Counted from the stretch's first letter, positions 1-5,243 are shown. The stretch: 5,968 nucleotides of DNA from JASFTV01 sp050050615 (GCA_050050615.1 JASFTV010000228.1:1-5968), one strand, 5' to 3'. Notes: generated by a model not told the origin, from the sequence alone. Numbers and translations: made by a program.

Positions 1-332
1 CAGCGCTCGATCATAGGCGCCACATCAGGATCCTCCGCTTTCACGGGTGACAGCCCCCGATTGAAGAGAGGTATCTTCCAGAAGCTCCTGGGGCTTGGCC
101 TTTGCATGCCGATGACATACTTGTTGGGTTTGCCGCTCTTCTTATCCACGGAGTCCGCCACAACCCCCGCCATGACCGCACCCACGAATCCTAGGCCCAT
201 CACCACCACAATTTCCCGGCCCTCTTCCCTGTGTTTGCTCACCAGCCTTTGCAGCCTTCTCTGTTCTTTCTTGTAACCCTCCCCATTCGGGAGCTGGAAC
301 TTCTCACCCTCAGGGCTCACTGAATATTCCAT
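1..332 (-). CDS. Nucleotide-sugar dehydrogenase-like protein, N-terminal part (runs off left edge)
   Basis: Reading the minus strand from the ATG at 332-330 gives 110 uninterrupted codons to the window edge. Residues 41-60 form a hydrophobic beta strand followed by a glycine-rich Rossmann turn, GLGFVG at 46-51, then VMAGVVAD. A second strand YVIG (72-75) follows, then a segment containing W85, KIPLFNRG and SP (residues 86-96). This order resembles the NAD-binding start of UDP-glucose/UDP-N-acetylmannosamine dehydrogenases, which oxidise the sugar C6 to a uronic acid in the cytoplasm for polysaccharide synthesis. Two oddities: about 40 mostly charged residues precede the Rossmann fold, and the position after the second strand, usually Asp in this family, reads M-Q-R. 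The start is supported by a purine-rich AAGGTGG (343-337) four bases upstream. The catalytic Cys domain lies outside the window, so the exact substrate cannot be called. Divergent from the radical SAM gene. Confidence 0.72.
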   Translation of the reverse strand, partial: MEYSVSPEGEKFQLPNGEGYKKEQRRLQRLVSKHREEGREIVVVMGLGFVGAVMAGVVADSVDKKSGKPNKYVIGMQRPSPRSFWKIPLFNRGLSPVKAEDPDVAPMIER

Positions 333-336
333 AAAA

Positions 337-343
337 CCACCTT
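337..343 (-). promoter_or_regulatory. Ribosome binding site of the leftward dehydrogenase-like gene
   Basis: On the minus strand AAGGTGG, preceded by a second purine block GGAA, stands four bases before the ATG at 332. It is short-spaced but the best Shine-Dalgarno-like sequence nearby, and it fixes the start of a gene that would otherwise be visible only as an open frame running off the edge. Confidence 0.5.
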
Positions 344-420
344 TCCTTGCCTACGAGTATTCACTGATTGTTGGATACATCAATGCCTTCAAACGGGTTC
401 GAGAGACCGGAATACCCCGC

Positions 421-449
421 CAATTACTCAAAATAACTTGAAATGTCAA
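421..449 (-). promoter_or_regulatory. Candidate sigma70-type promoter for the leftward gene
   Basis: On the minus strand a perfect TTGACA (449-444) is followed after 17 bases by TAATTG (426-421), a poor -10 match. The -35 overlaps the inverted repeat CTTGA-AATG-TCAAG at 437-450, which could also be an operator. It would give a leader of roughly 80 bases. Spacing and the -35 are good; the -10 is weak, so this is only a candidate. Confidence 0.25.
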
Positions 450-470
450 GCTTCTCCTTTTCCCCAAATT

Positions 471-525
471 CACCGTCTCATTCAGGTATCCAGTGTGAAT
501 CAGCAGGTTATACCCGCCGTATCCG
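471..525 (+). repeat. Dispersed 55-bp repeat, copy 1
   Basis: Aligned without gaps to 1693-1747, this segment matches at 47 of 55 positions. The best-conserved core is GAATCAGCAGG followed, after one variable base, by TATACCCGCCGT. Inside it GGTAT (485-489) and ATACC (510-514) are complementary, and the same pairing is kept in copy 2. Copy 1 lacks the right arm (CGGCGGG) that forms a second hairpin in copy 2. Both copies have the same orientation and flank the radical SAM gene. Probably an intergenic repeat family member; no encoded function is visible. Confidence 0.75.
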
Positions 526-543
526 ATTAGGATTTTGCAAAAG

Positions 544-573
544 TTTTCATGACAATGGGGTGTATTTTATATT
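544..573 (+). promoter_or_regulatory. Candidate promoter for the radical SAM gene
   Basis: TTTTCA (544-549, four of six to TTGACA) and TATATT (568-573, five of six to TATAAT) are 18 bases apart in the most AT-rich part of the gap. The resulting leader would be about 160 bases. A competing candidate closer to the gene is TTGCGT (698-703) with TATACG (721-726) at 17 bases, which would leave an almost leaderless mRNA. I cannot choose between them from sequence alone. Confidence 0.25.
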
Positions 574-740
574 GGCTCATAAAGATCCCTTCTCTTCACA
601 GCCCCGGAAGCGCGAGACGGAGTATAGGTCAAAAGTGAGAGGGGTTCAAGGAATTACAGGGGAGTCCAAAATTCCATGACTTTAAGCCACTTATTGATTG
701 CGTATTTTAGTGTCTTTCTCTATACGTGATATGAGATTCC

Positions 741-1682
741 ATGGACTTCAACAAGCTATATGAAAATTGCCGCCTCTGCCCGAGAGCGTGCGGTGTAAAC
801 CGGCTGGAAAACGGCAAAGGAAGCCGCTCTGGATTTTGCAGGCTGGACCATCAACTCCGTGTCGCCTATGTGGGGCCACATTTCGGCGAGGAGCCTCCCC
901 TGACCGGCACCCATGGGTCGGGAACCGTGTTTTTTACAGGGTGCTCCCTGCGCTGTTCTTACTGCCAGAACTATCAGATCTCAAGCAACGGCCTGGGTCG
1001 GAGCATGAGGATTGAGACCCTGTTCGAGAGGGTGGAGGAAATGATTCGGGTGAATCGTGTTCACAACATCAATCTCGTAACCCCTGATCATTTTTTTCCA
1101 CACGCCTTTCGTTTGGTCGCACGTCTCCGCCGGAAGGGGCGCGAACTTCCCGTGGTCTATAACCTCTCCGGCTATCAGTCCGTCGCCATGATCCGGATGG
1201 CAGAGGAATACGCCCATATCTATCTTCCGGATTTCAAATATGCTGATCCCCGTCTGTCCGCGAAGCTTTCCAAGTGCAAGGATTATCCTGAGGTGGCCTT
1301 GCGCGCCATCTCGGAGATGGTCCGGCAGAAGGGCTTCCTCGACTCTTTCGACAATGCCTCTTCATTGGCAAAAAAAGGCGTTCTTGTGCGGCACTTGATC
1401 CTTCCCGGCAAGGTCGAAAATTCAATCGATGCCCTGACCACACTCTTTTTGGAATTCGGGGCCGCCCTACCCCTCAGCCTCATGTCCCAGTACACCCCAG
1501 CCCTGCCCCAGAAAGTGCAGGAACTGAATCGCTCTCTGGCTCGCGAACAGTTCGAAAGGGTGTATGGCCATGCCATGGACCTGGGCTTTGAACATATCTT
1601 TGTGCAGTTCCCTGATGAGAACCGCCAGGACGATACTTCTTTCCTTCCCGACTTTAACCGGAGAAAACCCTTTTCAGCGTGA
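741..1682 (+). CDS. Radical SAM protein, PflX-like (COG1313 type)
   Basis: A 313-residue protein with the radical SAM cluster motif CxxxCxxC at C68, C72 and C75 (GCSLRCSYCQN), which should bind the [4Fe-4S] cluster that cleaves S-adenosylmethionine. The N-terminus has four further Cys (C10, C13, C17, C33), typical of this PFL-activase-like group and possibly holding another metal site. Other family-type segments are NLVTPDHFFPH (111-121), YLPDFKYADP (161-170), GVLVRHLILPG (213-223) and SLMSQYTPA (246-254). The length of about 300 residues is normal, so the protein appears complete. The name PflX reflects similarity to pyruvate formate-lyase activase, not a demonstrated activity; I know of no settled substrate. 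ATG 741 is the first possible start because an in-frame TGA lies at 732-734; only a weak GAG precedes it. It stands alone on this strand, flanked by direct repeats, with no glycyl-radical enzyme gene beside it. Confidence 0.88.
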   Translation: MDFNKLYENCRLCPRACGVNRLENGKGSRSGFCRLDHQLRVAYVGPHFGEEPPLTGTHGSGTVFFTGCSLRCSYCQNYQISSNGLGRSMRIETLFERVEEMIRVNRVHNINLVTPDHFFPHAFRLVARLRRKGRELPVVYNLSGYQSVAMIRMAEEYAHIYLPDFKYADPRLSAKLSKCKDYPEVALRAISEMVRQKGFLDSFDNASSLAKKGVLVRHLILPGKVENSIDALTTLFLEFGAALPLSLMSQYTPALPQKVQELNRSLAREQFERVYGHAMDLGFEHIFVQFPDENRQDDTSFLPDFNRRKPFSA

Positions 1683-1692
1683 ACCCCGAATC

Positions 1693-1754
1693 CACCGTCC
1701 AATTTGGGTATCAAGTCTGAATCAGCAGGCTATACCCGCCGTGTCCGCGGCGGG
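1693..1754 (+). repeat. Dispersed 55-bp repeat, copy 2, with terminal hairpin
   Basis: Bases 1693-1747 match copy 1 (471-525) at 47 of 55 positions in the same orientation. Copy 2 extends into a perfect 7-bp stem, CCCGCCG (1735-1741) with CGGCGGG (1748-1754), around the six-base loop TGTCCG. An alternative stem, GGGTAT (1706-1711) with ATACCC (1732-1737), shares three bases with it, so the two foldings exclude each other. It begins 10 bases after the radical SAM stop codon. No T-run follows, so it is not a classical intrinsic terminator. Confidence 0.75.
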
Positions 1755-1767
1755 AAGGTAACGCCGT

Positions 1768-1808
1768 CCTTCGACCTTGCTCAGGACCGTGAGCCTGCCG
1801 AGCGGCAG
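1768..1808. repeat. Palindromic repeat of the CTTCGAC...GCTCAGGAC type
   Basis: The segment contains two abutting hairpins: GCTCA-GGACCG-TGAGC (1779-1794) and CTGCC-GAGC-GGCAG (1795-1808), with CCTTCGACC upstream. From memory, very similar palindromic sequences occur between genes in many unrelated bacterial genomes; I could not check this. It is probably a REP-like element or a transcript-stabilising or terminating structure. Confidence 0.55.
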
Positions 1809-1814
1809 AACCCG

Positions 1815-1832
1815 CCCCTGCGAAAGCAGGGG
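1815..1832. repeat. Perfect 7-bp hairpin with GAAA tetraloop
   Basis: CCCCTGC (1815-1821), GAAA (1822-1825) and GCAGGGG (1826-1832) form a GC-rich stem capped by a GNRA-type tetraloop, a very stable RNA fold. It is followed by TGATGCC rather than a T-run, so it may slow or protect RNA ends rather than terminate transcription alone. On the minus strand it is likewise not followed by T residues. It resembles the common intergenic CCCGCGAAAGCGGG class of repeats. Confidence 0.6.
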
Positions 1833-1869
1833 TGATGCCTTGATGGTGGATCAGGGGAACCCCGAAAGA

Positions 1870-1898
1870 TTGACATAACAGCGGCGGCTTGATAAAAG
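1870..1898 (+). promoter_or_regulatory. Candidate sigma70-type promoter for larC
   Basis: A perfect TTGACA (1870-1875) is followed after exactly 17 bases by TAAAAG (1893-1898, four of six to TATAAT). It lies downstream of the hairpin cluster, so larC is probably transcribed separately from the radical SAM gene. The predicted leader is about 170 bases, long enough for a regulatory structure, though I recognise no known riboswitch in it. Confidence 0.4.
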
Positions 1899-1959
1899 GC
1901 AGGACGACCGGCTTAACCCCTTTTTGATCCAGGATGCGCATGGGCGTGCATCGTCGGAT

Positions 1960-1975
1960 AAGGCGCAAAGGCGCA
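1960..1975 (+). repeat. Two tandem copies of AAGGCGCA
   Basis: The 8-base unit AAGGCGCA occurs twice in immediate succession about 100 bases before the larC start, inside the presumed leader. Two copies only, so it may be chance. Confidence 0.4.
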
Positions 1976-2075
1976 TATCAAGAAACCTCTTTCTCTTTCT
2001 GACTTGGCTGATGCCTTAGGCCGGAAGATTCTGTCTATGGGTGCGTTTCATGACATGGAGATTGGGTTGTTCTCG

Positions 2076-3251
2076 ATGAAAGTTGCATACCTCGATTGCT
2101 TTTCCGGGATCAGTGGCGACATGTTTCTAGGCGCTCTGCTTGATGCGGGACTGCCCTTTGACGAACTCAAGCAAGCCCTCCTGACCCTACCCTTGGAAGG
2201 GTACAACCTTGAAATGCTGCACAAGGAGAAAAGCCAGCTCTTCGGTACCCGGCTCCAGGTCACGGTCGAACGGGGCAAACAGGTCCCCAGATCATTTGCA
2301 GACATCAGGAAAATCATTCAGGCAGGCAATCTGAGCAAGCAGGTTGAGGAAAAAAGCATTGAAATATTTGAAGCGATCGCCCTTGAAGAAGGAAAGATCC
2401 ATAACTGCCCGCCTGGAGAGGTCCACTTCCACGAGGTGGGGGCGGCGGATTCCATTATAGACATTGTCGGAACAGTTTTCGGTATAGAATATCTTGGGAT
2501 AGCTGCAATCTATGCCTCTTCATTGCCCTTGGGTTCCGGATTTGTTGAGACCCGCCACGGTACAATACCCATTCCCGCACCAGCAACCGTCGCGCTCCTG
2601 AGGGGTATCCCTGTGCATGATTCGGGGCTAAAGCAGGAGTTGGTCACCCCGACCGGAGCCGCCCTCATAAGGGGTCTTGTGCGTTCCTTCGGCACAATGC
2701 CCGCCATGGTGGTGGATGCAGTTGGTTACGGCGTCGGCTCGCACGAGCTTCCTGACAGGCCCAACCTTCTCAGGGTCATCATAGGGCGTGATCAATCAGA
2801 AGAGCATTCCGAGACCGTGATCATCCTGGAGGCGAACCTGGATGACACAAACCCTGAATGGCTCGGCTTTGTCATGGACCGTTTGTTTGAAGCGGGCGCA
2901 CTGGATGTGCTCTTTTGCCCGGTTCAGATGAAAAAAAACCGGCCCGGCATTCTCATTCAGGTCATGGGAAGACCTCATCAGCGAGATGCCTTGATCGATG
3001 TTCTGTTCAGGGAGAGCACCACCCTGGGCGTGCGTTTTCAATACAGTCAGAGAAGAATTCTGGAGCGGTCTTTTGCTGAAATTGAGAGTCCCTGGGGCCC
3101 GATCAAGGTCAAGACGGTCTCACAGCCCAATGGGTCCTCATATGTCCTGCCTGAATACGAGGCTTGTCGAAAAATCGCGCAGGAAAAAAACCTTCCCATA
3201 AAGACGATCTATTACTGGGTCATGTCACAGAACAAAAGTGATCTAAAGTGA
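2076..3251 (+). CDS. larC: Nickel-pincer cofactor biosynthesis protein LarC
   Basis: A 391-residue protein matching LarC (formerly DUF111), the CTP-dependent nickel insertase that completes the nickel-pincer nucleotide cofactor of lactate racemase and related LarA-type enzymes. Family segments in order: DCFSGISGDMFLGALLDAG (7-25), HFHEVGAADSIIDIVG (117-132), HGTIPIPAPATVALL (161-175), TPTGAAL (191-197), GYGVGSHELP (217-226), then the C-terminal LarC2 part beginning near EANLDD (252-257) with MKKNRPG (285-291). In Lactobacillus plantarum LarC1 and LarC2 are joined by a programmed frameshift; here both are in one continuous frame. The frame is open back to 2004, but ATG 2076 is chosen because family proteins begin MKxAYxDCFSG; the Shine-Dalgarno is weak (GGG nine bases upstream). 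No larA, larB or larE is visible here. The last codons (QNKSDLK) are encoded by an intergenic-type repeat that contains the stop codon. Confidence 0.93.
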   Translation: MKVAYLDCFSGISGDMFLGALLDAGLPFDELKQALLTLPLEGYNLEMLHKEKSQLFGTRLQVTVERGKQVPRSFADIRKIIQAGNLSKQVEEKSIEIFEAIALEEGKIHNCPPGEVHFHEVGAADSIIDIVGTVFGIEYLGIAAIYASSLPLGSGFVETRHGTIPIPAPATVALLRGIPVHDSGLKQELVTPTGAALIRGLVRSFGTMPAMVVDAVGYGVGSHELPDRPNLLRVIIGRDQSEEHSETVIILEANLDDTNPEWLGFVMDRLFEAGALDVLFCPVQMKKNRPGILIQVMGRPHQRDALIDVLFRESTTLGVRFQYSQRRILERSFAEIESPWGPIKVKTVSQPNGSSYVLPEYEACRKIAQEKNLPIKTIYYWVMSQNKSDLK

Positions 3252-3327
3252 GCCCATTTAAGCTAACTTTGATCATTTTAGTTGAGCTTAGTCACTTTAC
3301 TTCACTTTAATCGCTTTAGACACTTTA
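3235..3327. repeat. Phased CACTTTA repeat forming a long hairpin over the larC stop codon
   Basis: Bases 3235-3251 are complementary to 3292-3308 at 15 of 17 positions. Inside the loop, 3259-3268 pairs with 3280-3290 (TAAGCT with AGCTTA and AACT with AGTT, one bulged G), centred on the palindrome TGATCA (3270-3275). The right arm continues as further units: CACTTTA at 3293-3299, 3303-3309 and 3321-3327, and CGCTTTA at 3312-3318, spaced 10, 9 and 9 bases, close to one helical turn. The left arm holds two inverted units inside larC, including its TGA stop (3249-3251). A related block lies after thpR (5825-5850). It may end or protect the larC transcript or bind a protein along one DNA face. Confidence 0.7.
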
Positions 3328-3352
3328 GCGAACTGGCTCCAATACCTGCTTG

Positions 3353-3874
3353 ATGTCCGAACCTCATTCTGATAATTTGATGTTAAGAGAATCTTTCGGA
3401 AAAGCTGGGTTTTTCGGAAAAACGGCCCTGGTTCTATCCGCCTGGTTCGGTGCGGGCTTGATGCCGATAGCGCCGGGAACATGCGGGACATTGCTTGGCC
3501 TGCCTCTGGTTCTCCTCATGAATCATATGGGGGCCCCTTATGCCGCCTCTTTCCTGGTGCTTTTTATATTTTTGGCCGTTTGGACATCCGACCTTACACA
3601 GAAAATGCTGGGAGGGCAGGATCCCTCCCAGGTTGTCATCGATGAAGTGGCAGGGTTTTTGTTGGCCCTCTTCCTTGTGCCGCCGTCGTGGCTCAGTCTA
3701 GCCGTAGGGTTCGTCCTGTTCCGAATACTCGACATACTAAAACCCTTTCCTATCCGACGTCTAGAAAAGTTGCCGGGAGGCTGGGGGATCGTCCTGGATG
3801 ATCTTGTGGCAGGCGCTTACACGAACCTCTGTTTGAGATTCGTCATGTTCTTTATAGGCGCTCATCCACAGTGA
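3353..3874 (+). CDS. pgpA: Phosphatidylglycerophosphatase A
   Basis: A 173-residue membrane protein of the PgpA family, close in length to E. coli PgpA (172). It removes the terminal phosphate from phosphatidylglycerophosphate to give phosphatidylglycerol at the inner membrane. Family motifs in order: AGLMPIAPGTCGTLLGLPL (34-52), IDEVAGFLLALF (86-97), FVLFRILDILKPFPIRR (110-126) and GGWGIVLDDLVAGAY (132-146), with the acidic residues D87, E88, D139 and D140 in the expected places for a Mg-dependent phosphatase. Hydrophobic stretches near 44-57, 64-80, 90-117 and 140-160 fit several membrane spans. The start is uncertain: ATG 3353 or ATG 3380 (nine residues shorter), with TTG 3350 also in frame, and none has a clear Shine-Dalgarno. 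An in-frame stop at 3326-3328 lies inside the repeat just upstream. Same strand as larC and cinA. Confidence 0.93.
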   Translation: MSEPHSDNLMLRESFGKAGFFGKTALVLSAWFGAGLMPIAPGTCGTLLGLPLVLLMNHMGAPYAASFLVLFIFLAVWTSDLTQKMLGGQDPSQVVIDEVAGFLLALFLVPPSWLSLAVGFVLFRILDILKPFPIRRLEKLPGGWGIVLDDLVAGAYTNLCLRFVMFFIGAHPQ

Positions 3875-3896
3875 AGCCGTCGTAGCCCTAGAGGTT

Positions 3897-3927
3897 ACGC
3901 GCCGCAGCCATAGCGGCTTTGGCGCGT
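3897..3927. repeat. GC-rich hairpin in the pgpA-cinA gap
   Basis: ACGCGCC (3897-3903) pairs perfectly with GGCGCGT (3921-3927). After a small GC/TT mismatch an inner stem AGCC (3906-3909) with GGCT (3915-3918) closes the loop ATAGC. No T-run follows on either strand, so it is more like an intergenic palindromic repeat or a processing/pausing structure than a classical terminator. It begins 22 bases after the pgpA stop. Confidence 0.65.
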
Positions 3928-3930
3928 GGG

Positions 3931-3958
3931 CGACTGTGGCGAAGTCGGCTACTGCAGT
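3931..3958. repeat. Second hairpin and PstI-type palindrome before cinA
   Basis: CGACT (3931-3935) pairs with AGTCG (3943-3947) around a seven-base loop, followed by the perfect palindrome ACTGCAGT (3951-3958). Also, GTAGCC (3882-3887) is complementary to GGCTAC (3948-3953), so the whole gap could close into one larger branched fold. This leaves about 28 bases before the cinA start. Confidence 0.45.
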
Positions 3959-3986
3959 ACTCCAACGGCGAAGCGAAGCTTAGGTT

Positions 3987-5243
3987 ATGCACGGCGAAAT
4001 CATAACCATTGGAAACGAACTCATTTCCGGCAGGACCCTTGATCTGAACGCATGGTATGCTGCCGGAAGACTCACAGCCTCCGGGCTGAGAGTGACCCGC
4101 ATCACCACGGTGGGCGACGATCCGGAACGGCTTTCGAAGGCCATAACAGAGGCGGTGGCACAATCCGAATTTGTCATCATAACCGGCGGCCTTGGGTCCA
4201 CCGAGGATGACATCACCAACGTGATCGTAGCCGACGCTCTGAACAGACCCCTCTGCCTCGACACACAGATGTTCGAACAGATCAAAATGTACGTTGAAGC
4301 ACGGGGAATTGAGATGTCCTCCTCTCTGGAGAAGATGGCATGGATGCCCAAGGATGCGAAACTTCTGAACCCCGAGGGAAATGTATGCGGCTTCTCGCTG
4401 ATCGAAAACGACGCGCAGCTCTATTTTCTCCCTGGGGTTCCTGATCAGATGCGCTACCTGATGGATGAATTTGTACTTCCCGAGATACTGTTACATTGCG
4501 AAACACTACCTGTTCTTAGGCACAGGGTGCTGAAGCTTTACGGTCTCAGTGAACCGAACATTGCCGACATTCTCAAAAAACTTCCCGGAAAACCGGGAAA
4601 CGTTATTCTGGGTTTCTATCCCCGCTTTCCTGAAAACCACATCACCATGAGCCTGCGGGGGCCTGATGAGCCGACCGTGACGAGCGAACTCGGCGTCATG
4701 GAAGAAAAGATCCGGAACCTGGTAGGCCAGTACATCTTTGCCACGGGAAATCAGACCATGGAAGGGGTGGTGGGCGACATGCTCAGACGGACAGGGATGA
4801 GCATCTCGGTTGCCGAGTCATGTACAGGCGGCCTCATCGGAAATCTTTTAACGAATGTCCCGGGCAGCTCCGAGTACTTTCACGGAGGCGTGGTGGTGTA
4901 CAGCAACAAGGCCAAGGTGGACCTCCTAAACGTCTCTTCTGAGACCATCGAAACCCATGGGGCTGTCAGTGAGCAGACAGTTCGAGAAATGGTTGAAGGC
5001 GTTAGGCAGATGTTCAAAACGAATATGGGTTTGGCTGTAACCGGCATTGCAGGTCCTGAAGGCGGGAGCGATGAGAAACCCGTTGGAACAGTCCATATCG
5101 GTTTGGTTGCCGGGGAGAAGGTCTTTTCCAGAAAATATCGCTTCTGGGGTGCCCGGAGGCAGATCAAGTTGAATACCGCCATGATGGCCTTGGACTGGGT
5201 TAGAAGGTATCTCAATGGAGATTCGTTCCTTCCTCGCATTTGA
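3987..5243 (+). CDS. cinA: CinA family protein with C-terminal NMN deamidase (PncC) domain
   Basis: A 418-residue, full-length two-domain CinA. The N-terminal MoaB/MogA-like domain (about 1-170) starts with the family sequence EIITIGNELISGRTLDLN (4-21) and carries TGGLGSTEDD (66-75); in characterised CinA proteins this domain hydrolyses ADP-ribose-type nucleotides. The C-terminal domain (about 257-413) has SVAESCTGG (274-282), including the Ser expected to act in the amidase, YSNKAKVDLL (305-314) and VTGIAGPEGGSDEKPVGTV (351-369). It matches PncC, which converts NMN to nicotinic acid mononucleotide and ammonia in NAD salvage. The competence name is historical; nothing here implies DNA uptake. 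ATG 3987 fits the family start, though only TAGG two bases upstream resembles a Shine-Dalgarno. It follows pgpA after a hairpin-rich gap and overlaps thpR by 29 bases. Position before recA is common in bacteria. Confidence 0.95.
   Translation: MHGEIITIGNELISGRTLDLNAWYAAGRLTASGLRVTRITTVGDDPERLSKAITEAVAQSEFVIITGGLGSTEDDITNVIVADALNRPLCLDTQMFEQIKMYVEARGIEMSSSLEKMAWMPKDAKLLNPEGNVCGFSLIENDAQLYFLPGVPDQMRYLMDEFVLPEILLHCETLPVLRHRVLKLYGLSEPNIADILKKLPGKPGNVILGFYPRFPENHITMSLRGPDEPTVTSELGVMEEKIRNLVGQYIFATGNQTMEGVVGDMLRRTGMSISVAESCTGGLIGNLLTNVPGSSEYFHGGVVVYSNKAKVDLLNVSSETIETHGAVSEQTVREMVEGVRQMFKTNMGLAVTGIAGPEGGSDEKPVGTVHIGLVAGEKVFSRKYRFWGARRQIKLNTAMMALDWVRRYLNGDSFLPRI
5202..5207 (+). promoter_or_regulatory. 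Ribosome binding site of thpR inside cinA
   Basis: AGAAGG lies seven bases before the thpR ATG (5215), within the cinA coding sequence. It is a better-placed Shine-Dalgarno than those of the upstream genes, and it confirms the overlapping start. Ribosomes finishing cinA at 5243 would pass over it, so translational coupling is likely. Confidence 0.6.

Larger units (their letters stand above)
333..740. other. Divergent intergenic region (408 bp)
   Basis: This stretch separates the leftward dehydrogenase-like gene from the rightward radical SAM gene. I see no protein with recognisable family features in any frame. It contains a copy of a dispersed repeat (471-525), an inverted repeat CTTGA-AATG-TCAAG (437-450), an inverted repeat GGAATT...AATTCC (650-655 with 670-675), and AT-rich segments near 540-575 and 690-735 that are the most likely promoter sites. 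The open frame at 443-679 runs through the dispersed repeat and looks fortuitous. Confidence 0.6.
1683..2075. other. Non-coding region between the radical SAM gene and larC (393 bp)
   Basis: The first 150 bases hold a 55-bp dispersed repeat followed by a run of short hairpins (to 1832). The remainder holds a promoter candidate (1870-1898), a tandem 8-bp repeat AAGGCGCA twice (1960-1975), and a pyrimidine-rich stretch near 1985-2000. No convincing protein is encoded. The frame upstream of larC is open back to 2004, but it has no family-like sequence and is treated as leader. Confidence 0.6.

Noticed and set aside
443..679. Possible 78-residue protein between the divergent genes
   Set aside because: Its frame runs straight through the dispersed repeat (471-525), it has no recognisable domain, no good ribosome binding site, and biased composition; most likely a fortuitous open frame.
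471..1754. Insertion sequence carrying the radical SAM gene
   Set aside because: The flanking repeats are direct, imperfect and not terminal inverted repeats; there is no transposase and no visible target-site duplication.
1815..1832. Classical rho-independent terminator
   Set aside because: The stem is strong, but no T-run follows on either strand.
1711..1968. Minus-strand 85-residue frame in the hairpin region
   Set aside because: It is a translation of palindromic repeats and GC-rich filler with no family features.
2004..2075. 24-residue N-terminal extension of LarC
   Set aside because: The frame is open, but the residues are unlike the family start, and ATG 2076 begins exactly at the conserved MKxAYxDCFSG segment.
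3235..3327. CRISPR array
   Set aside because: Units are only 7-10 bases, degenerate and without unique spacers of 25-40 bases; no cas genes are present.
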